Assembly: GCF_000004195.4 (NCBI RefSeq)
Contig: NC_030677.2
Coordinates: 67,852,222-67,916,221, forward strand
Origin: Xenopus tropicalis
Taxonomy: Eukaryota; Chordata; Amphibia; Anura; Pipidae
Reading direction: 5' to 3'
Length of the DNA stretch: 64,000 bases
The notes under the pieces were generated by a model, which saw only the letters and a program-made list of their open reading frames with translations, searched no databases and was not told the DNA's origin. Below are positions 58,765 through 64,000 of this stretch, piece by piece; within the stretch, counting starts at the first letter, position 1; each line of letters opens with the position of its first letter. Position numbers and translations under genes: made by a program.

Positions 58765-60200
58765 TACAAATAACTTTACCAACACAAGATATTTCTCAGA
58801 CACATCTAATAAAACTTCATGTGTACTCTATCCTATGTATTAATAAGAAAAATTGTGCTTGAATACCTTGAATTCAAGTTTTTTAACTAAAAGAAAAATC
58901 AAAAATTAAACTTGAACGTTAATAAATCTCCCCCTTAGTGTACCACGGTATTGCTAGGAGTATATAGGCTGTGTTGTGTTTCACTGATTTTTGAAGTTGC
59001 TATTTTCAGCAAATCAGTTTTCATCTTATGTGCACATTACAAATAGCAAATGTACTATATACTATCCTGTCATTTTTATTTTAAAATCACCTAAAGGGCT
59101 TTCTTTCCCCACAATAGTCTGTGTAAGCTAGGGCCCAGCAGACTACACGCTCCTCTTTCAGTACTGCTCCATGGTTTTTTTTTTAATAAAGGATCACTGA
59201 CAGTCTGACTGATACTTCTTGGTTGACATCTATACAAATACTGTACAAATTGCTGTCTGTGGGAGTTAACAGGGGAAAACCTGGTAAAATGAAAGGTAAT
59301 CTGAGCTCTTTTCATGAAAATATTGCAGACACATAGAAAAACAATGGTTTCCTAATTTGGAGAAATTTAATCCAGTGACAGAACTGTAGATGTATTTATT
59401 ACATGCTATGGTACTTATCTATTGCAGTTTCATTTGGGACATAACCTTCATAGACTTTTCAACCCATTCTCTAGAGCTTTCACATGTGTAGGCAGCAGTG
59501 GGCTTTGTTCACAGTGTGCTCTACAGTTGTCTTTAAGGGTTGCAAATCAGTGGTATTTATAGGTGAAGGAAAGGATAGGCTTTGTATCTTGACATGTGGC
59601 TGCACAAAATTAATTTTGGTAAAAGGAAATATTCAATAATGCATACAGATCACTAAGTTACCAAACTATTGTGGTTATTTTGATTATGGGAATATGTCAG
59701 ATATGAAATGACATAAGAAAACATTTCCCCTGAAAATCAGATACTGGATGCTGTGGGGATCCTTGTGTTCAGTAGCACACTTCTCTATATTTGCTTTGAC
59801 ATAAAGCCAATGGTAAAAAAGTAAATAGTCCTTAGTTTTTTATTGGCTAATATTTAGTTTAACTATTTATTATTATTAATTATTACCTAAATGTTATTCA
59901 AATTTATACCCAGGAATGTACATATTTCTATTCATGTCAAGTTAGTCAATATGTCACTGTTTGTAATTTAATTTGTATAGCAGAAATAGAATTCTGATGT
60001 TAAAAAAATAGTATGTTACTGAGAAAAACAGGGCATTATAAAAAAGGTTGAGTTATAAATAGGGGGTTTCTTAGATTCTGAAAAAATGGAGGATATTACA
60101 TGGCATTTGTGTTACTAGCTTACAGTCACCTCATACTTTTGTTAAACTAAAGCCCATACCAAGCAGAGTTGAGTACAGTGTATAGATGATCACATTTCCC
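58765..60200. other. AT-rich unassigned sequence
   Basis: No gene or repeat boundary supported. Confidence 0.4.
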
Positions 60201-60220
60201 CCTACATGTCACATGATCAC

Positions 60221-60365
60221 TTAATAGAACAACAAAAATGCGGAGCACCACTAAAAATAAAACCAGTCTTTTATTTCATATTTCTTAAAAGGTACACGTA
60301 CATTTCTTAACAGGACTTTGGCGCTTGACGCGTTTCGTGGCGTCCAGCCACTTCCTCAGAAGCAT
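60221..60365 (-). mobile_element. Retrozyme-like PLE derivative, 16-bp TSD
   Basis: A 145-bp insert flanked by identical 16-bp repeats CATGTCACATGATCAC (60205-60220, 60366-60381). On the minus strand it starts six bases before CTGAGGA, runs through a GTGGC-TGGAC-GCCAC hairpin, GAAACGCGTC, an A-rich middle with AATAAAAG, and ends after GTGGTGCTCCGC. Start next to the hammerhead-like core and a long exact TSD suggest a processed RNA was retroposed. Non-coding. Confidence 0.75.
60332..60359 (-). ncRNA. Hammerhead-like ribozyme motif
   Basis: CTGAGGA, extra A, 5-bp stem GTGGC/GCCAC with a 5-nt loop, then GAAAC. This satisfies the conserved CUGANGA and GAAA boxes. The added A at the stem II base and the lack of a clear UH cleavage site mean self-cleavage cannot be asserted. 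Confidence 0.45.
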
Positions 60366-60649
60366 CATGTCACATGATCACGCCAATTAGAAATGGGTGG
60401 GTGCTGTTGCTTGGTTATAACAAGACATGCGACTTAAGAAAGCAGTAGAAAGACTGGTAGAAGACCCTACAAACATTATTAGCTGAATTTTCATTCAAGA
60501 GGGACAACAAAGATCAATGCAGTGGTATTAATCAGCCAGTAATCTTTGCATATATTTTTATGTGTGCCTTACACTGCTGAAGTATGTTTTACCATTCCAG
60601 ATGACTCTATTGGCATAAACTAAGCATTGTCTGCTATAGTGAAACTATA

Positions 60650-61253
60650 CAATTGAGACTCGCGCTTATAAACTGCCCAGTTTTGCAAAACCTGCATTCT
60701 ATATATGCTTTCTTATATGCTGGTAAAATATGGTGGCACCAACCCTTAAGGGTGGCCTGTAGGGGAATTCCCCTCAGGAACCAACATAAGGAACTGCAGT
60801 AGCTCTTTGGCCTAAGGACATCAACAAAACCTACCCTAAACCCCAAATAGGTATAAAGTAGAATAAAGCAGTAAACAATGTATAAACAACAGCAGCTTAT
60901 ATTGGGATGATAAAGTCAAATCATACCCGGTAAATAATGGAGGCTCAGGTGTATAAACCCCGAGCCTGTTTCCAATAAGTATCGAATCCCAAAGCAATTA
61001 AAGAAGATCAAACCAAGCAAATAGCTCACCAAAGTCCAGAGGTGGTCCGGGTGCTCGAGGCCCTGAACCCGTAGCTGAAGGGGAAAAACGTAAACAGACG
61101 AAGGAACTCCAAGCGCACCAGACAACGGAGTTTGCTAAAAGTCGGTCTTTATTATTCCATTTAAAACCAGCGCCTAAGGAAATCAGCAGACAGCATCATA
61201 GGCCTCTGAACCAGAGCAGGGGAGAAGCTATACCCTGTTAGGACTAGAAGGTG
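60650..61253 (-). mobile_element. Possible PLE-like sequence
   Basis: On the minus strand AATAATAAAGACCGAC is followed by TTGTCTGGTGCGCTTGGAG (61140-61100), similar to the AATAAA...CTGGTGCTCCGC end of the smaller inserts. Boundaries and the rest of the stretch are unresolved. Confidence 0.35.
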
Positions 61254-61355
61254 CATTAGGACAGTGTTTTTCAACCTTTTTTGGGCAAAGGCACACTTGT
61301 TTCATGAAAAAAATCACGAGGCACACCACCATTAGAAAATGTTAAAAAATTTAAC

Positions 61356-61510
61356 TCTGTGCCCAGCAGCAGTGCCCCCCTAGTACACTGGTGCCCAGCA
61401 GCAGTGCCTCCCTAGTACATTGGTGCCAAGAGCAGTGCCCCCCTAGTACATTGGTGCCCAGCAGCAGTGCCCCCCTAGTACATTGGTGCCAATAGCAGTG
61501 CCCCCCTAAG
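61356..61510. repeat. 32-bp minisatellite, about five units
   Basis: Units of form GTGCCCAGCAGCAGTGCCCC plus CCTAGTACATTG, two of them shortened by one base. Within the Pack-type hAT. Confidence 0.9.
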
Positions 61511-61799
61511 CAATGAGTGCTTGAATGAACTGCACCATCCCATTCTACATCTATTGGGGAATCAGGCCATCTAGGAAGCAAACCTTAAATGTAGAAATTC
61601 ACATCATTTTATTGTAGGCAAATGAACTGAAATATATTGGCTGCCCTCACTGACTATTTTATCCAATTGCTCTACCTACACGCTACCTGGGTTCTCTACA
61701 CATTCCTCCACTCAACACTGTTAGTTGGGCAAGTTAGATGTGATTCGCATGGGGTACGAGGGTGGGCTCCTGTCCCTCTCATCTGTGGGCCGCACTTAC

Positions 61800-61935
61800 T
61801 CTGTACTGCAGCCCGGGTGTCCCGGCTCTGGCTATCAACTACATCCCCGGAGCGCACATCTAGCAGCACGGCTTTCACAGAACTGGTGCCTACATCAATC
61901 CCCAGCACCAAGCGGGAGCCGCCGTCAGCCTCCAT
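61800..61935 (-). pseudogene. shpk: Captured first exon of FGGY sugar kinase
   Basis: ATG at 61935 opens 45 codons containing LVLGIDVGTSSVKAVLLDV, the N-terminal phosphate-binding motif (G-I-D-x-G-T-[ST]-S-[VA]-K) of FGGY carbohydrate kinases. The spacing and following RAAVQS best resemble sedoheptulokinase, which phosphorylates sedoheptulose in the cytosol; the assignment among FGGY kinases is from memory. The frame is intact to an excellent splice donor (AGA/GTAAGT at 61799-61794), phase 1. Downstream codons are intron-like. Since it lies inside a hAT with exact TSD, it is a captured copy rather than the gene itself. Alone it cannot encode a kinase. Confidence 0.6.
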
Positions 61936-61982
61936 GTGTCACTGTCAAAGTCCACAAACAGGGAGGCGGGACTTGAAAAGAA

Positions 61983-62040
61983 CCCCGCCCCCCCGCTACG
62001 GAGACAGAGATAAACTTACTTCCGGATAGCGTGACGTGAG
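61983..62040 (-). promoter_or_regulatory. Captured promoter-like segment
   Basis: Upstream of the captured ATG: a GC box (CCCCGCCCCCCCG, 61984-61996), an ETS site CCGGAAGT (minus, 62025-62018) and a CRE-like GTGACGTGAG (62031-62040), in CpG-rich sequence. These are typical of TATA-less housekeeping promoters. Activity is inferred. Confidence 0.5.
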
Positions 62041-62189
62041 GGAGGCGGCAAGGCAAGTGTGGGCAGAAGCACGGAAATGAGAGGCTGGCAAAGTGTGGAG
62101 GGGCGGACCAGGGGCGGCACACCAGGCAACATCTCGCGGCACACTAGTGTGCCGCGGAACAGCGGTTGAAAAACGCTGCATTAGGAGAT

Positions 62190-63350
62190 TGGTATTAGCT
62201 TACTTTAGGAGTGAAAGATAGCCAGGTTAGCCAGCAAGGACAGTCTGTTGTCCTAACAAGGACCAAGTGTCTTGGGGTAGAGTCCTTGGGTGATTGTGTG
62301 CCTAGGTGTTGGAGCATTCAGGAGTAGGGTAGTGGGAACCTACTGGAGTTGTTCTGGTCTGGCTGTGGTTTACGCTTCACAGCGGATAAAAATATTGGGC
62401 ATGTTTGAAATGTAATGCATTGTAATTTATAGTTCAGTGTAATTTATATCATTTTATGCGATATTGCCCTAAAATTAACAATGGAATGGTCTAGAAATAT
62501 ATCTCTCAAATTTCTTTTTAACTAAATTTCATCTATCTTCTTCTTTTGCCCTACTAGGAATTCTTGAGGATTCTGAATACGTTCTGAAGGAGTTTAGCCA
62601 AGAATTTTTCACGAAAATCAGAAACTTTCTTGTAATCTAAAGCAATTTACCTCTATTGGTTAAATAATAATCAACTTTAAAATGACCAACTTTAAAAGTA
62701 ATATTAGATTACTTACTGTACATAATTTACTGTATGTTTCCAAGAAGCAATTAGATTTCATGGTCTTAACATAAAAAATAGACTATCATTTCTTGATACT
62801 TGGAGTATCTTAATTGCTAACATGGACTAAAAAAAAAAAAGAACAAAAATCAGAAATCTATAGAATCCTCTATAATAAACCTTCTGAAAGACAGTTTGAT
62901 GAGATCTTCTCTGCTCAATAATCATCAGAATTCCTTTCCTTCATTTCCGATTAACTAATTTAGAATTTTCTTGTTCCCACTGAGTACATTATTTATGTTC
63001 TTTATGTTAGTTACTTTCTATAACACTTGTATTGTATGTAATGCTTTCATTTACATGAATACTTTGGAAACTTCTCATCTATTATCTTCTAAGCGTATGC
63101 AAGGTAACTGGAAATTATATTACTGACTGATATCACATGGTTTCATATGTTTTCATCATTTCTCTGTGGAAAATTCAATAAACATTGTTAAAAACAAATA
63201 TTTTGAGGCATTAGGTGCAGCCCACAGCGTCAAGGGGTAATGTAACCCACATCCTTACTGTATTCGACAGGGCCCTGTTGCAAATATCAATTTGCTATGC
63301 ATAGAACATTTCCACTAGTATGTTAGAAACTGGCCTCCAAATTTGACAGG
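62190..63350. other. AT-rich unassigned sequence
   Basis: No gene or repeat boundary supported. Confidence 0.4.
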
Positions 63351-63356
63351 TACTTC

Positions 63357-64000
63357 TTAAAGGAATACTGTCATGGGAAAACATTTTTTTTTCAAAACAC
63401 ATCAGTTAATAGAGCTTTTCCAGCAGAATCCTGCTTTGCAATCTGTTTTTCAAAAACACAAAGAGATTTTTTTATATTTAATTTTGAGATTTCACATAGG
63501 GCCATATTATTCATTTCCCAAGGTGCCACAGCCATGGGACCTGTGCTCTGATGAACTTTAGTAACACTTTACTGCTGCGCTGCAAGTTGGAGTGGTATCA
63601 CTCCCCTCCAAGCAACGATGAACAATAGGAAGGTAGCAAGATCGCAGCTCCCAGTAGATATAGCGAGAATAGCACTCAAGAGTAAGAAATCCAAGTTCGC
63701 TTGGGACTCCTTCAGTTACATGGGAGTAAGAGAAACAATAGGTTACCTGAAAGCAGTTCTAATGTGTAGCTTTGACTCTTTCTGAAAGCTCAGACTAAGG
63801 CAAAATGAACTGAGATGGCTGCCTACACACCAATATTACAGCTAAATAAATATATTTTAAAAATAAAATAAAAGTTAAAAAAAGTATATTGATATATTAA
63901 TTTTAAAATATAATTATTCTTACCTACTGTGCGGGCAATATGTATTCAATAAAGAAGTATCTGATTTGTGTTTTACTTTCCAGGAAATGCATTTTGGCAT
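63357..64000 (+). mobile_element. TTAA element, runs off the window
   Basis: Starts TTAAAGGAATACTGTCATGG at a TTAA and follows 46339-46873 through CAGCAGAATCCTGCTTTGC, GGTGCCACAGCCATGG and AACAATAGGTTACCT. The homologous part ends near 63850; no closing TTAA terminus is seen before the window ends. Confidence 0.75.

Larger units (their letters stand above)
61262..62178. mobile_element. Pack-type hAT carrying a gene fragment
   Basis: Ends CAGTGTTTTTCAACC and GGTTGAAAAACGCTG are inverted repeats flanked by identical CATTAGGA (61254-61261, 62179-62186): a complete hAT insertion of 917 bp. No transposase. The interior holds a 32-bp minisatellite (61356-61510) and, on the minus strand, a GC/CpG-rich segment with promoter-like motifs, a start codon, a 45-codon exon with splice donor, and an AATAAA (61613-61608). 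The right sub-terminal region has a short palindrome CGCGGCACACTAGTGTGCCGCG. It appears to have captured host gene sequence. Confidence 0.88.

Noticed and set aside
58441..58843. GC-rich open frames on both strands
   Set aside because: They coincide with a 231-bp hAT MITE with an exact TSD; no protein motif.
61351..61581. Histidine/tryptophan repeat protein (minus strand)
   Set aside because: 32-bp minisatellite inside the Pack-type hAT.

Overview
This looks like amphibian nuclear DNA, most likely Xenopus. The evidence is the mix of interspersed repeats: T2-type MITEs with TTAAAGG ends and TTAA targets, several hAT families with 8-bp target-site duplications (TSDs), foldback MITEs, the frog CAGGTATGGGATC inverted-repeat family, CR1 and L2 retroposon tails, and Penelope-like (PLE) debris. 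I find no bacterial-type gene and no confidently identifiable host gene. The window reads as intergenic or intronic sequence with many nested transposons. Species, family names and the hammerhead/PLE link are inferences from recognition; TSDs, inverted repeats and open frames were read directly.

Layout. 1-9.9 kb: tandem repeat, L2 tails, a T2-like element, a decayed hAT MITE, a CR1 reverse transcriptase pseudogene and an L2 C-terminus. 9.9-11 kb: a hAT with a second hAT nested in it. 11.9-18.8 kb: foldback MITEs (one split by a CR1), a cluster of three abutting MITEs and a tandem array interrupted by a MITE. 20-28.2 kb: T2 copies, a GC-rich hAT inserted in an older hAT, and a TA-flanked element sharing a module with it. 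30-35.3 kb: foldbacks, a small retroposed insert with a 23-bp TSD, a PLE 3' remnant, and abutting TTAA elements. 36-48 kb: a hAT, a large TA-flanked element, another PLE remnant, an inverted-pair insert with an 18-bp TSD, two more abutting TTAA elements and an 85-bp Harbinger-like hairpin. 49-58.8 kb: MITEs, SINE pieces, a hairpin with perfect 125-bp arms and a short hAT. 60-64 kb: a 145-bp hammerhead-like retroposed unit with a 16-bp TSD, and a 917-bp hAT carrying a gene fragment.

Two items stand out. (1) The hAT at 61262-62178 carries, inside its ends and exact TSD, what looks like the promoter, 5'UTR, first coding exon and splice donor of a sugar kinase (sedoheptulokinase-like): a Pack-type hAT. 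(2) Small inserts with long TSDs share a CTGANGA...GAAA hammerhead-like core and/or a GGTGCTCCGC 3' motif; another copy of the core lies downstream of a PLE endonuclease-like remnant. This suggests non-autonomous, retrozyme-like PLE derivatives.
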